Assembly (NCBI RefSeq): GCF_003201105.1
Contig: NZ_QICJ01000005.1
Location: 62,001-126,000 of the forward strand
Reading direction: 5' to 3'
DNA from: Dyella sp. AtDHG13
GTDB lineage: Bacteria; Pseudomonadota; Gammaproteobacteria; Xanthomonadales; Rhodanobacteraceae
Length of the DNA: 64,000 bases
Part shown: one piece after another, positions 31,254-39,481 of the stretch
Layout: every line of letters starts with the position of its first letter
Position numbering within the stretch: position 1 is the stretch's first letter
Made by a program: the position numbers and the translations under genes
Notes under the pieces: model-generated
What the model was told of the DNA's origin: nothing
The model's input: only the letters and a program-made list of their open reading frames with translations
Databases searched by the model: none

Positions 31254-32114
31254 ATGAACTACCGCGGACGATTCGCCCCCTCTCCGACCGGCCATCTGCA
31301 TTTCGGTTCCCTCGTGGCCGCCGTGGGAAGCTGGCTGTGCGCCCGCCACGCAGGCGGCCAATGGCTGCTGCGCGTGGAGGACATCGACCCGCCCCGCGAA
31401 ATGCCGGGCTCCGCCGAAAGCATTCTCGGCGCCCTGCCCGCCTTCGGCCTGGTGGCCGACGCGCCGCCCCTGTTCCAGTCCCGGCGCCGGGACGCCTACG
31501 ATGCCGCCTTCGAACAGCTCAAGGCGGCGGGCCTGGTCTTTCCCTGCTGGTGCAGCCGCAACGACCTCGCCGGCGGGCTGCATCTGGACGGCCAATGCCT
31601 GGCCGCGCCGGTCGAGGCGCGCGCCCCGGCCTGGCGCTTGCGCGTGCCGGACGTCGACATCGCCTTCGTGGACTCCCTGCAAGGCCCGCAGACCCAGAAC
31701 CTGCGCCTGGCCGCCGGGGATTTCGTGATACGGCGCGTGGAGGGCTATTACGCCTACCAGCTGGCCTGCGTGGTGGACGACGCCTTCCAGGGCATCACCC
31801 AGGTGGTGCGCGGCAACGACCTGCTCGATTCCACGCCGCGGCAGATCTTCCTGCAGCGCTGCCTGGACCTACCCACGCCGGCCTACCTGCACCTGCCGCT
31901 GGCGCTGGATGGCGAGGGCCGCAAACTCTCCAAGTCCGAGCGGGCGCACCCGGTGGACCCCACGCATCCGGCCCCGGCGCTGCGCCGCGCCCTGGATTTC
32001 CTCGACCTGCCGGCGCGGCAGGACACGAACGATCCGGCCGCGCTGCTCGAACACGCCCTGGCCCATTTCTCGCCCGAGCGTCTGCCGCACTGCAGCGAAC
32101 GCGCGGCCGCCTGA
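31254..32114 (+). CDS. gluQ: Glutamyl-Q tRNA(Asp) synthetase
   Basis: A 286-aa truncated glutamyl-tRNA synthetase paralogue that attaches glutamate to queuosine at position 34 of tRNA-Asp. It opens with the class I motif FAPSPTGHLHFGSL, has VEDIDPPR, a cysteine cluster (FPCWCSRN, GQC) for zinc, and the KLSKSE loop. There is no anticodon-binding domain, which separates it from GltX. Here it is followed by an acetoacetyl-CoA reductase gene rather than next to dksA as in E. coli. Confidence 0.93.
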   Translation: MNYRGRFAPSPTGHLHFGSLVAAVGSWLCARHAGGQWLLRVEDIDPPREMPGSAESILGALPAFGLVADAPPLFQSRRRDAYDAAFEQLKAAGLVFPCWCSRNDLAGGLHLDGQCLAAPVEARAPAWRLRVPDVDIAFVDSLQGPQTQNLRLAAGDFVIRRVEGYYAYQLACVVDDAFQGITQVVRGNDLLDSTPRQIFLQRCLDLPTPAYLHLPLALDGEGRKLSKSERAHPVDPTHPAPALRRALDFLDLPARQDTNDPAALLEHALAHFSPERLPHCSERAAA

Positions 32115-32268
32115 AGCGCCCTCCACCGCTTCATCGGCCAGCCACCAACAACACCGCGAGAGGGCGTACTCTCCGTAGACGTTTTGCCATGTTGCGCATG
32201 GTAGACATGGCGGCGTTCCGGCCGCACGATCCGGGGCGCATGGGCATAGGCATCTTTGGAGAACAGGC

Positions 32269-33009
32269 ATGACGCAACGCACGGCATTGGTCACTGGCGG
32301 CACGGGCGGTATCGGCACCGCGATCATTCGCTACCTCGCACGCCAGGGACATCGGGTCGCCACCAATTACCGGGATCAGGCCAAGGCCGAGGCGGTGAAG
32401 GAGTTGATGGCAAAGGAAGGCATCGAAGTGCTGCTGGTGCCGGGCGACGTGAAGGATCCCGACTCCTGCGAGGCCATGGTGCGCATCATCGAAGGCGCGC
32501 TGGGCCCGGTGGAGATCCTGGTCAACAATGCCGGCATCACGCGTGACACCACCTTCCACAAGATGACCTATCCGCAGTGGATGGAAGTGGTGAACACCAA
32601 CCTCAACGCGTGCTTCAACGTCACCCGCCCGGTGATCGAGAGCATGCGCCACCGCAAGTGGGGCCGCATCGTGCAGATCAGCTCGATCAACGGCCAGAAG
32701 GGCCAGTACGGCCAGGCCAACTACGCCGCCGCCAAGGCCGGCATGCATGGCTTCACCATCTCGCTGGCGCAGGAAAACGCCAAGTTCGGCATCACCGTGA
32801 ACACCGTGTCGCCCGGCTACGTGGGCACCGACATGGTGATGGCCGTGCCCGAGGACGTGCGCGAGAAGATCGTTGCGCAGATTCCGGTGGGACGCCTGGG
32901 CAAGCCCGAGGAAATCGCCCACGCGGTGGCGTTCCTGACGGGAGAGGAAGCGGGCTGGATCACCGGCGCGAACCTCTCCATCAATGGTGGGCATTACATG
33001 GGGTGGTAA
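32269..33009 (+). CDS. phbB: Acetoacetyl-CoA reductase (PhbB-type SDR)
   Basis: A 246-aa short-chain dehydrogenase that reduces acetoacetyl-CoA to (R)-3-hydroxybutyryl-CoA with NADPH. Rossmann motif TGGTGGIGTAI, NNAGIT, and the Ser-Tyr-Lys triad (ISSINGQ, YGQANYAAAKAG) are in place; the segment FHKMTYPQWMEVVNTNLNACFNVT is typical of PhbB rather than FabG. No PHA synthase or thiolase is in the window, so whether it serves polyhydroxybutyrate is unproven; FabG-like activity is the alternative. Confidence 0.85.
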   Translation: MTQRTALVTGGTGGIGTAIIRYLARQGHRVATNYRDQAKAEAVKELMAKEGIEVLLVPGDVKDPDSCEAMVRIIEGALGPVEILVNNAGITRDTTFHKMTYPQWMEVVNTNLNACFNVTRPVIESMRHRKWGRIVQISSINGQKGQYGQANYAAAKAGMHGFTISLAQENAKFGITVNTVSPGYVGTDMVMAVPEDVREKIVAQIPVGRLGKPEEIAHAVAFLTGEEAGWITGANLSINGGHYMGW

Positions 33010-33181
33010 GGGCTAGAAGTGAGTGAAGAGGAGTGAGTAGTGAGAGAAAAGCGCGGCATACGTGCAGGCTTTCTCTCGTTTCTCACTTCTCGTTTCTCAC
33101 TCCTGACCTTGAAGAGAAGAGCGCGGCGTGTGTGCGGGCTTTTCTCTCACTACTCACTTCTCGTTTCTCACTCCTGTCTTT
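33010..33181. repeat. Purine/pyrimidine-biased repeat block between convergent genes
   Basis: About 170 bp of GAGAAA/TTTCTC-type repeats. A 24-base segment (from CTCACTTCTC to CACTCCTG) is present identically at 33082-33105 and 33153-33176, 71 bases apart, as part of two ~71-bp tandem units each containing GCGCGGC-GTGC-GGCTTTTCTCT. The start of the block (about 33017-33041) is inverted relative to 33139-33161. It carries the tail of tcdA. Confidence 0.75.
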
Positions 33182-34029
33182 CCGCCTTCCAGCAGCCTCT
33201 CCATCACCCTTCCCACCGCCGCAAAGGCAAACGCACCGGTGACATGCGTGGCCGCGCCCAGACCGCCGCCGCAGGCCAGGTTCAGCGCTTCCGTGCCATT
33301 CGCGACCGGCGGGCGCGTGCCGCACACGGTGCCGTCGGGCTGCGGGTACTGCACGTTCTGCAGTGAATACACCGCGGACACGCCGAAGTAGCGGTCGGGA
33401 TTGCGCGGGAAGTTGAAGTCCTGCCGGAGCTTCTTGCGGATCAGGCTGAACATCGCATCGTGCTCGGTGCGCGACAGATCGCGCACGCGGATCTGCGTGG
33501 GATCGGTGCGGCCGCCGGCGGAGCCCACCGTCACCATCGGCAGCTTGCGGCGGCGGCACCAGGCGATGGATTCCAGCTTGACGCGGAAGGCATCGCAGGC
33601 ATCGAGCACCACGTCGTAGCCACGGTCGAGCAACTCGTCCAGCGTGGAGGTGGTGAGGAAGCGCTCGATCGCATCCACCTTGATGGCCGGATTGATTGCA
33701 CGCAGGCGAGCCTCGATCACCTTGACCTTGGACTTGCCGTACTCGCCATCCAGTGCATGCAGCTGGCGATTGGTGTTGGAGACGCAGATGTCGTCGGCGT
33801 CGATCAGGGTGAGATGCCCCACGCCGCTGCGCGCCAGCGCCTCGGCCGCCCACGAGCCGACGCCGCCGATGCCGATGACGCACACGTGCGCCTGCATCAG
33901 CCGGTCCAGGCTGCCCACGCCATAGAGACGCTCCACACCGGCGAAGCGCTCGCGCGGAAACGCTACGCCAGCGTCCGCGCGCTGTTCTTCCACCGTGGCG
34001 GCATTTTCGATCTGCATCTGTGAAACCAT
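33154..34029 (-). CDS. tcdA: tRNA threonylcarbamoyladenosine dehydratase
   Basis: A 291-aa E1-like ATP-dependent enzyme that cyclises t6A at position 37 of ANN-decoding tRNAs. The nucleotide-binding motif IGIGGVGSWAAEALARSG, the DADDICVSNTNRQ segment, the DACDAF loop and the NLACGGGLGAATHVTGAF C-terminal region are all present. I start at 34029 because AAGG lies just upstream. The last seven or so residues (after LLEGGK) are encoded by the repeat block and look like a read-through tail rather than family sequence. Confidence 0.92.
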   Translation of the reverse strand: MVSQMQIENAATVEEQRADAGVAFPRERFAGVERLYGVGSLDRLMQAHVCVIGIGGVGSWAAEALARSGVGHLTLIDADDICVSNTNRQLHALDGEYGKSKVKVIEARLRAINPAIKVDAIERFLTTSTLDELLDRGYDVVLDACDAFRVKLESIAWCRRRKLPMVTVGSAGGRTDPTQIRVRDLSRTEHDAMFSLIRKKLRQDFNFPRNPDRYFGVSAVYSLQNVQYPQPDGTVCGTRPPVANGTEALNLACGGGLGAATHVTGAFAFAAVGRVMERLLEGGKTGVRNEK

Positions 34030-34131
34030 GACAACACCTTGAAGGTCCGGCATTTTATCGGGAACCGGCCGGCCGTGCAGACGCTCACGCTATGCTTGCG
34101 GCCTGTCTGCCACCGCCTGGGATTCCACTGC

Positions 34132-34521
34132 ATGCGCTCCGCCCTTCTGATCGTGCTCGGCCTGGTCATCGGCATCGTCGGCACCGTGTTCGCCATGAAT
34201 GCGCTGCACGACCGCGAGCCGTATTCGCATACCCTGATGACGACGATGGCCCACCACGCCGGCGTGCTCAGCGCGGCTGTGAAGGCGCAGAAATGCGATG
34301 CGGCCCAGACGCAGCATCACCTGACGCGCCTGCTGGAAACCCAGGCGGACATCGATGAGTCCTTCCCGGGCGTGGATCAACCGTTCAAGGACGAGGCGGC
34401 CAAGCTGCGCGAGAAGACCCTGGCAGCCCTGCAGGCGGCGCCGGGCGACTGCGCGGCGCTGGCGGCGGCGATCAAGCCCATCGGCGAGACCTGCCAGTCC
34501 TGCCACCAGCAGTACCGCTGA
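34132..34521 (+). CDS. Class II c-type cytochrome (cytochrome c' / c556 family)
   Basis: A 129-aa exported monoheme cytochrome. An N-terminal hydrophobic segment (LLIVLGLVIGIVGTVFA) serves as signal or anchor; the rest is a four-helix bundle with the heme motif CQSCH at the very C terminus, as in cytochrome c'. The sixth-ligand position cannot be fixed by eye. It diverges from tcdA and converges on the Mpo1-like gene. Electron partner unknown. Confidence 0.8.
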   Translation: MRSALLIVLGLVIGIVGTVFAMNALHDREPYSHTLMTTMAHHAGVLSAAVKAQKCDAAQTQHHLTRLLETQADIDESFPGVDQPFKDEAAKLREKTLAALQAAPGDCAALAAAIKPIGETCQSCHQQYR

Positions 34522-34545
34522 GGGCGCCGCCTGCGGCTGAAGCGA

Positions 34546-34848
34546 TCAGAGCTTCACCTTGCCCCGCAGGATCTGCCAGTACATCACCCAGTCGCCGATC
34601 AGGCTGTACAGCGGATGGGTGAACGTGGCGGGCCGGTTCTTCTCGAACACGAAGTGGCCGATCCACGCACAGCCGTAACCCGCCACCGGCGCCAGCAACA
34701 GCCACCAGGCCTGCCCGGTGGCGATGGCCAGCACGATCACCGCCAGCACCAGCGTGCTGCCGATGAAATGCATGCGGCGACATTGACGGTTGCTGTGCTC
34801 GTTCAGATAGAACGGGTAGAAGTCGCGGAAGCTGGCGAACTGGGACAT
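34546..34848 (-). CDS. Mpo1-like (DUF962) membrane protein
   Basis: A 100-aa inner-membrane protein. The N terminus FRDFYPFYLNEHSNRQCRRMHFIGS and the second conserved H in GHFVFEKNRPATFTHPLYSL match the DUF962 family; yeast Mpo1 is an iron-dependent dioxygenase that alpha-oxidises 2-hydroxy fatty acids. Two hydrophobic segments lie between the motifs. The ATG at 34848 is chosen because upstream sequence of this frame lacks family features. Confidence 0.82.
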   Translation of the reverse strand: MSQFASFRDFYPFYLNEHSNRQCRRMHFIGSTLVLAVIVLAIATGQAWWLLLAPVAGYGCAWIGHFVFEKNRPATFTHPLYSLIGDWVMYWQILRGKVKL

Positions 34849-34927
34849 GAGGATCACCGTGGACGATGCGTCCAGAGGGTAAGCCTGGCCGTCCGCCAGT
34901 GCACGCGCGCCTGCAGCATGCGCTGTT

Positions 34928-35800
34928 TCAGGCGGGCAGTGGGATGAACTCTTCCTCGTCGCCGACCACCTTGCCCATGCGTTGCGCCGACCAGTCCGCC
35001 TTCGCCTGCTCGATGCGCTCGCGCGTGCTGGCCACGAAGTTCCACCACAGGTGGCGCTCGCCATCCAGCGGCGCGCCGCCGAACAGCATCACGCGGCTTT
35101 TCACGGGCGCGCGCAGCGCGGGCGAAAACGTTCCCGTCTGCACGGCGGCCTGCGTGGGCTGCACGGTCACGCCGTCCCATTCCACTGCGCCGTCGACCAC
35201 GCAGACGCCGCGTTCGATGTGCTGCTCCGGCCACGCCAATTCGGCGCCAGCCTCCAGCGTGGCCTCGATGAAGAACATCGGCGCGAACACTTTCACCGGC
35301 GATTCCTTGCCGTAAGCGGTGCCCGCAATCAGCACCAGTTCCGCACCGGGCTGGCTGATCCTGGGCAGTTCGTCGGCGCCGTGATGGTGGAATTCGGGTT
35401 CCACTTCGGCGTCTTTCTGCGGCAAGGCCACCCATACCTGGATGCCGTGCGCACGCTGGCCGCCACCGCGTGCTTCCGGCGGCGTGCGCTCGGAGTGCAC
35501 GATGCCGCGCCCCGCCGTCATCCAGTTCACTTCGCCCGGACGGATGTCCGCGATGTTGCCGATGCTGTCGCGATGGCGGATCACGCCTTCGAACAGCCAC
35601 GTGACCGTGGCGAGGCCGATGTGCGGATGCGGGCGCACGTCCATGCCCTTGTCGTCGAGAAAGGTCACCGGCCCCATGTAGTCGAAGAATACGAACGGCC
35701 CCACGTGCCGCGCCTGCAGCACCGGCAGCAGGCGACGCACATGGAAGCCGTCGCCCAGGTCGTGCACGCGGCCATCGATCAACGTTGGTTGCTGTTCCAT
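34928..35800 (-). CDS. Pirin family protein
   Basis: A 290-aa bicupin protein. The N-terminal cupin has metal ligands in the HPHIGLATVTWLFEG segment and the HRDS-IG-NWMTAGRGIVHSE segment of pirins; the C-terminal cupin includes FFIEATLEAGAELAWPEQHIERGVCVVDG. Bacterial pirins include quercetin 2,3-dioxygenases (YhhW). Two tandem ATGs at 35803 and 35800; the second has better spacing to AGGAG. It lies 13 bp after the OYE-like reductase gene, in the same direction, so an operon is likely. Confidence 0.85.
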   Translation of the reverse strand: MEQQPTLIDGRVHDLGDGFHVRRLLPVLQARHVGPFVFFDYMGPVTFLDDKGMDVRPHPHIGLATVTWLFEGVIRHRDSIGNIADIRPGEVNWMTAGRGIVHSERTPPEARGGGQRAHGIQVWVALPQKDAEVEPEFHHHGADELPRISQPGAELVLIAGTAYGKESPVKVFAPMFFIEATLEAGAELAWPEQHIERGVCVVDGAVEWDGVTVQPTQAAVQTGTFSPALRAPVKSRVMLFGGAPLDGERHLWWNFVASTRERIEQAKADWSAQRMGKVVGDEEEFIPLPA

Positions 35801-35813
35801 CATCTCTCCTCGT

Positions 35814-36872
35814 TTACCAGGCGCGCTGGTACTGCACGGGCGCGGTGATCGCGACACCCAGTTCCTGTGCGGCGCGGCGCGGGAAGTACGGATCGCGCAG
35901 GCTCTCGCGTGCGATCAGCACCACGTCGGCCGAACCTTCCTCGATGATGCGCGCGGCGTGTGTGGATTCGGTGATGAGGCCCACCGCGCCGGTAGCAATG
36001 CCCACGTCGTGGCGCAGCCGGGCCGCGAAGGGCACCTGATAGCCGGGCGATACCGGGATCTTCACGTGCGGAATCAGGCCGCCGCTGGATACGTCGATCA
36101 GGTCCACGCCCATCGACTTCACCTCGGCCGCCAGCCGCACGCTCTGCTCGATATCCCAGCCGCCATCGGCCCAGTCGGTGGCGGAAATGCGCAGCCACAG
36201 TGGCAGGTGCTCCGGCCACACTTCGCGCACGGCGGTGATCACTTCGCGCACCAGCCGCGTGCGGTTCTCGAAGCTGCCGCCGTATTCGTCGGTGCGCTGG
36301 TTGCTCAGCGGCGACAGGAACTGGTGCAGCAGGTAACCATGGGCGCCGTGCAGTTCGATCAACTCGAAGCCCGCCGCCAGCGCGCGCACGGCGGCGGCGC
36401 GGAAGTCGGCGATTACCTGGGCGATGCCCGCCTTGTCCAACGCCTGCGGCACATGCCAGTGCTTGTCGAACGGCACCGCCGACGGCGCCACCGTCGGCCA
36501 CGCGCCCTGCTCGGCGCTGAGCGGGCCACCGCCCTCCCACGGCCGCTGCGCACTGGCCTTGCGGCCCGCATGCGCCAGCTGGACGCCGACCACGGCGCCC
36601 TGGGCCTTCACGAAGCCGGTGATGGGTTGCCATGCCTGCTGGTGCGCGTCGCTCCACAGGCCCACGTCGCCCGGGGAGATGCGCCCTTCGGCGGAAACCG
36701 CCGTGGCCTCGACGATCACCAGGCCCGCGCCGCCCACCGCGCGGCTGCCCAGGTGCACCAGATGCCAATCGTTGGGCAGGCCGTCGACGGCCGAGTACTG
36801 GCACATCGGCGCGATCACGATGCGGTTGCGAAGCGTGACGCTGCGTTGCGCGTAGGGAGTGAAGAGTTTCAT
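35814..36872 (-). CDS. NADH:flavin oxidoreductase, old yellow enzyme family
   Basis: A 352-aa FMN ene-reductase of the YqjM/XenA subgroup. The barrel starts LFTPYAQRSVTLRNRIVIAPMCQYSAVDG, where the Cys after Met is the subgroup's FMN-tuning cysteine. HAGRK, ELHGAHGYLLHQFLSP, SNQRTDEYGGSFENR and the C-terminal GLITEST segment follow. Reduces activated alkenes such as enones or nitro compounds. Followed closely by pirin, which suggests a shared response to reactive xenobiotics or aromatics (inference). Confidence 0.9.
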   Translation of the reverse strand: MKLFTPYAQRSVTLRNRIVIAPMCQYSAVDGLPNDWHLVHLGSRAVGGAGLVIVEATAVSAEGRISPGDVGLWSDAHQQAWQPITGFVKAQGAVVGVQLAHAGRKASAQRPWEGGGPLSAEQGAWPTVAPSAVPFDKHWHVPQALDKAGIAQVIADFRAAAVRALAAGFELIELHGAHGYLLHQFLSPLSNQRTDEYGGSFENRTRLVREVITAVREVWPEHLPLWLRISATDWADGGWDIEQSVRLAAEVKSMGVDLIDVSSGGLIPHVKIPVSPGYQVPFAARLRHDVGIATGAVGLITESTHAARIIEEGSADVVLIARESLRDPYFPRRAAQELGVAITAPVQYQRAW

Positions 36873-36939
36873 CGGATCCGCTCTAGGAAAAAACGTCTGC
36901 CACAGATGCCGGCGCCGGCCGCCGCGTTCAAGTACTCGA

Positions 36940-37824
36940 TCAGGTAGATTGCGCATCCAGCCATGCGGCGATGCGCGCCGCGACCGGTCCGGGCATCTTC
37001 ATCCAGCCGAAATGGTCCGCCTTGTCGCTGCCGAGGTCCGCGCCCGTAATCACTTGCTGCACCGAAGGGCTGGCGGGCATTTTCCCCAGCAACCATGACA
37101 GCGATGCCGGCGGCGCGAGCCAGTCGTCCTGCATGCGCAGCCCCAATACCGGAACGCGCAGCCGGCTGAGCAAGTGCTCGAAGTCGACATCCATGCCCAC
37201 GGCGGCGTAGCGGCCCGTGCGGCCGGAGCGCGCCCAGTCGTCGATCAGTTGCCGCGCCTCATTGCCGCCGAAGCTCAATTTGCGCCCCGGCAGATGGCCG
37301 ACCAGCCGCGCCAGCCACGGCGCCAGCGCATAGGCGGGCCACAGCAGCCGCCCCTGCGGAAACTGCCGCCAATATGGCGAACCGCTCGCCACCGCCAGCA
37401 GGCCAGCGACGTCGTGCGGATGCAGGCTGGCGTAAAGCGCTGCGATCTGCGCGCCCAGGCTGTGGCCGCCAAGGTACAGGCGCGCCTGCGGCAAACGGGC
37501 GTGCGCTGCGGCAATGCCGGCCGGGATGTCATCCTGCAGCAACTCCTTGTAGCCCCAGTTTTCCCGCCGCCCTGCGCGCTTGTCGCTGGAACCGATGCCG
37601 CGCCATTCATGGATGGCCACGGCAAGGCCGTGCTCGGCCAGCGCCTGCGCCAAGGGCAGGTAGTGCTTGGCCGCCACACCCAGCGCTGGCAACCAATAGA
37701 GCAATCGACTCGGCTGCGCAGCGGGACATTGCAGCAACACGTCCGCATGCGCGCCGTCGGCCGTGGTGACGGGCAACACATCGCATGGTGGAAGCGTGGT
37801 GGACACAGAAAGCGATGCGGACAT
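36940..37824 (-). CDS. Alpha/beta hydrolase
   Basis: A 294-aa cytoplasmic serine hydrolase. The nucleophile elbow is GGHSLGAQIA, preceded by the oxyanion region LLYWLPALGVAAKHY and the EWRGIGSS segment; the late histidine is in KADHFGWMKMPG. It resembles uncharacterised YheT/esterase-like hydrolases that lack a lid signature. Substrate unknown. Upstream GTG and ATG alternatives differ by only three residues. Confidence 0.8.
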   Translation of the reverse strand: MSASLSVSTTLPPCDVLPVTTADGAHADVLLQCPAAQPSRLLYWLPALGVAAKHYLPLAQALAEHGLAVAIHEWRGIGSSDKRAGRRENWGYKELLQDDIPAGIAAAHARLPQARLYLGGHSLGAQIAALYASLHPHDVAGLLAVASGSPYWRQFPQGRLLWPAYALAPWLARLVGHLPGRKLSFGGNEARQLIDDWARSGRTGRYAAVGMDVDFEHLLSRLRVPVLGLRMQDDWLAPPASLSWLLGKMPASPSVQQVITGADLGSDKADHFGWMKMPGPVAARIAAWLDAQST

Positions 37825-37891
37825 GCGCGGCACGCGACGGGAATAAAGACTGGCAGGCTAGCGAATCCACGCGCATGGAAAAAGCCGCGCA

Positions 37892-37923
37892 AGGAAAAGG
37901 CCGGCGTGTGCCGGCCTTTTCCT
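37892..37923. terminator. Strong bidirectional terminator
   Basis: AGGAAAAGGCCGGC, loop GTGT, GCCGGCCTTTTCCT: a perfect 14-bp stem with A and T tracts on both sides. It ends the first cold-shock transcript on the minus strand. Confidence 0.85.
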
Positions 37924-37951
37924 CATGCTGTGCATGTATTCCCCAATGAAC

Positions 37952-38161
37952 TCAGGCGGGCGCCACTTCATCGGCCTGCAGGCCCTTCTGCCCCTGCACC
38001 ACCTTGAAGCTCACCTTCTGGCCCTCTTTCAGGCTGCGGAAACCCGTTCCGCTGATCGCCCGAAAATGCACGAAGACATCCGGGCCGCTTTCACGACTGA
38101 TAAAGCCAAAGCCTTTGGCGTCGTTGAACCATTTGACAGTGCCAACTTCACGATCCGACAT
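37952..38161 (-). CDS. Cold-shock protein (CspA family), copy 1
   Basis: A 69-aa single CSD beta barrel that binds single-stranded RNA and DNA. RNP1 (KGFGFI) and RNP2 (VFVHF) are intact. It differs from the neighbouring copy at 38450-38659 in 10 of 69 positions. A strong terminator follows. Its 5' UTR is about 140 bases, long for this genome and typical of cold-responsive csp mRNAs. Confidence 0.96.
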   Translation of the reverse strand: MSDREVGTVKWFNDAKGFGFISRESGPDVFVHFRAISGTGFRSLKEGQKVSFKVVQGQKGLQADEVAPA

Positions 38162-38310
38162 GACTCACTCCGATCAACTCGATGCTGAGACAAGTCAGCC
38201 TCCCCTTTGGCCGACGGCTTACTGGGCATGCAGGGATCGGGGTGAAGCGATGTGGACCCTTGCGAGTCGCGCATCGGGCACGCACGTGACCGAGCAACCA
38301 CAGTGAATCC

Positions 38311-38340
38311 AGCATAACGGATTTCTTTAATGCAAGTGAA
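38311..38340 (-). promoter_or_regulatory. Promoter of cold-shock copy 1
   Basis: On the minus strand TTCACT, 18 bases, TATGCT, about 140 bases before the start codon. The second copy has TTCGCT, 18 bases, TATGAT in the same relative place, and both are embedded in CCGTTATG, which supports the call. Confidence 0.55.
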
Positions 38341-38396
38341 TGGCTTTAATCAATCATTTCGATTTTCACATTTCAACGACATTTGCGAATAAAACA

Positions 38397-38426
38397 AAAA
38401 AGCCAGGCATTGCTGCCTGGCTTTTT
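38397..38426 (-). terminator. Terminator of cold-shock copy 2
   Basis: AAAAAGCCAGGCA and TGCCTGGCTTTTT form a perfect 13-bp stem with a 4-base loop; on the minus strand it is followed by a T-rich run and lies 24 bp past the stop. Confidence 0.85.
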
Positions 38427-38449
38427 CTTCAACGATTTGAAACCGCCAA

Positions 38450-38659
38450 TTACTGCGGGATCACTTCGTCGGCCTGCAGGCCCTTCTGGCCCTGCACGAC
38501 CTTGAAGGAGACCTTCTGGCCTTCGACGAGGCTCTTGAAGCCGTTGCCCTGGATCGCGCGGAAATGCACGAAGACATCCGGGCCGTTGTCACGGCTGATG
38601 AAGCCAAAGCCCTTGGCATCGTTGAACCACTTGACGGTACCGATCTGACGATCAGACAT
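38450..38659 (-). CDS. Cold-shock protein (CspA family), copy 2
   Basis: A 69-aa CSD protein with KGFGFI and VFVHF RNA-binding motifs, nearly the same as copy 1. The start at 38659 aligns with copy 1; an extension to 38668 is not needed. The upstream 338-bp gap up to the lipoprotein gene holds the long 5' UTR (to about 38815) and the promoter; beyond it I see only the lipoprotein's own leader. The UTRs of both copies share CTTACTGG, GGGGTGA and GCGATGT elements. Confidence 0.96.
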   Translation of the reverse strand: MSDRQIGTVKWFNDAKGFGFISRDNGPDVFVHFRAIQGNGFKSLVEGQKVSFKVVQGQKGLQADEVIPQ

Positions 38660-38821
38660 GTAAATCACTCCATAGGATTGAACAGACTCAGCCCGCGCGA
38701 CATGCGCAGGCCGGCTTACTGGTGTGCAAGGAAACCCTAGGGGTGAGGCGATGTTGCTAGATCGAGATCAGGCGGCATCGGGTCACAAAACTCTGGTGAC
38801 CCCGGCAAACACAGTAGGCGC

Positions 38822-38851
38822 ATCATAACGGCTTGCGCGCCATATAGCGAA
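38822..38851 (-). promoter_or_regulatory. Promoter of cold-shock copy 2
   Basis: TTCGCT, 18 bases, TATGAT on the minus strand, about 160 bases before the start codon, matching the arrangement upstream of copy 1. The remaining sequence to 38997 shows no other structure. Confidence 0.55.
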
Positions 38852-38997
38852 TAGGGGAATACCTCCGAAACCTGAATGAATAACCGTCAGTTCTTACTCA
38901 ATGGTTTGATTTTCACGCGGTCTTCGCATTTCATCCCGTCCCTTGGCGGGTGAGATCAGCATCCCCGCCGCCACCCCTACCGTGCAGGAGAAGCTCC

Positions 38998-39480
38998 ATG
39001 ATGTTCCGTCGCCCCTATCGCCCGGCCCTCCTAGCCCTTGTCGCAGGTGGCGTGATCCTCGCCGGCTGTTCCAGCAAGCCGGAAACCCGCCCGACGACCA
39101 CCTCCCACAGCGCGAGCACCACCGCCGGCTCCCGTGCCACCACGGGCGCGAGCTCAAGCACGACGACGACGCGGCAGCGCACCGGCACGGTGACCACCTC
39201 CGGCGGCAAGCCGCTGCCCAGCAGCACGGGCATTCCCGCCTGCGACGACTACCTGGCCAGCTACGTGTCCTGCCATGCGGCGGCCGGCGTGTATCCGCCC
39301 GACCAGATCCAGGCGCGCTACGAGGACATGCGCACCAGCCTGCTGCAGGATTCGGTGGATCCCAACGCGCGGCCGCAACTCGGTGCGCGCTGCACCGCAC
39401 TCGCCAAGCAGTTGCGCGCCACGCTGCAGGGCAAGTCCTGCGCGCCGGTGAGCCCGGCCGCAAGCAGCAGCGCGCACTGA
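38998..39480 (+). CDS. Ser/Thr-rich lipoprotein
   Basis: A 160-aa lipoprotein of unknown function. The lipobox VILAGC puts the acylated Cys at residue 24. Residues 25-75 are a low-complexity Ser/Thr linker, then a small folded region with four cysteines (ACDDYLASYVSCHAAAG, GARC, GKSC) that could form two disulfides. CAGGAG upstream of the ATG is a good ribosome site. It ends one base from the convergent ycaQ gene. Confidence 0.7.
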   Translation: MMFRRPYRPALLALVAGGVILAGCSSKPETRPTTTSHSASTTAGSRATTGASSSTTTTRQRTGTVTTSGGKPLPSSTGIPACDDYLASYVSCHAAAGVYPPDQIQARYEDMRTSLLQDSVDPNARPQLGARCTALAKQLRATLQGKSCAPVSPAASSSAH

Positions 39481-39481
39481 C

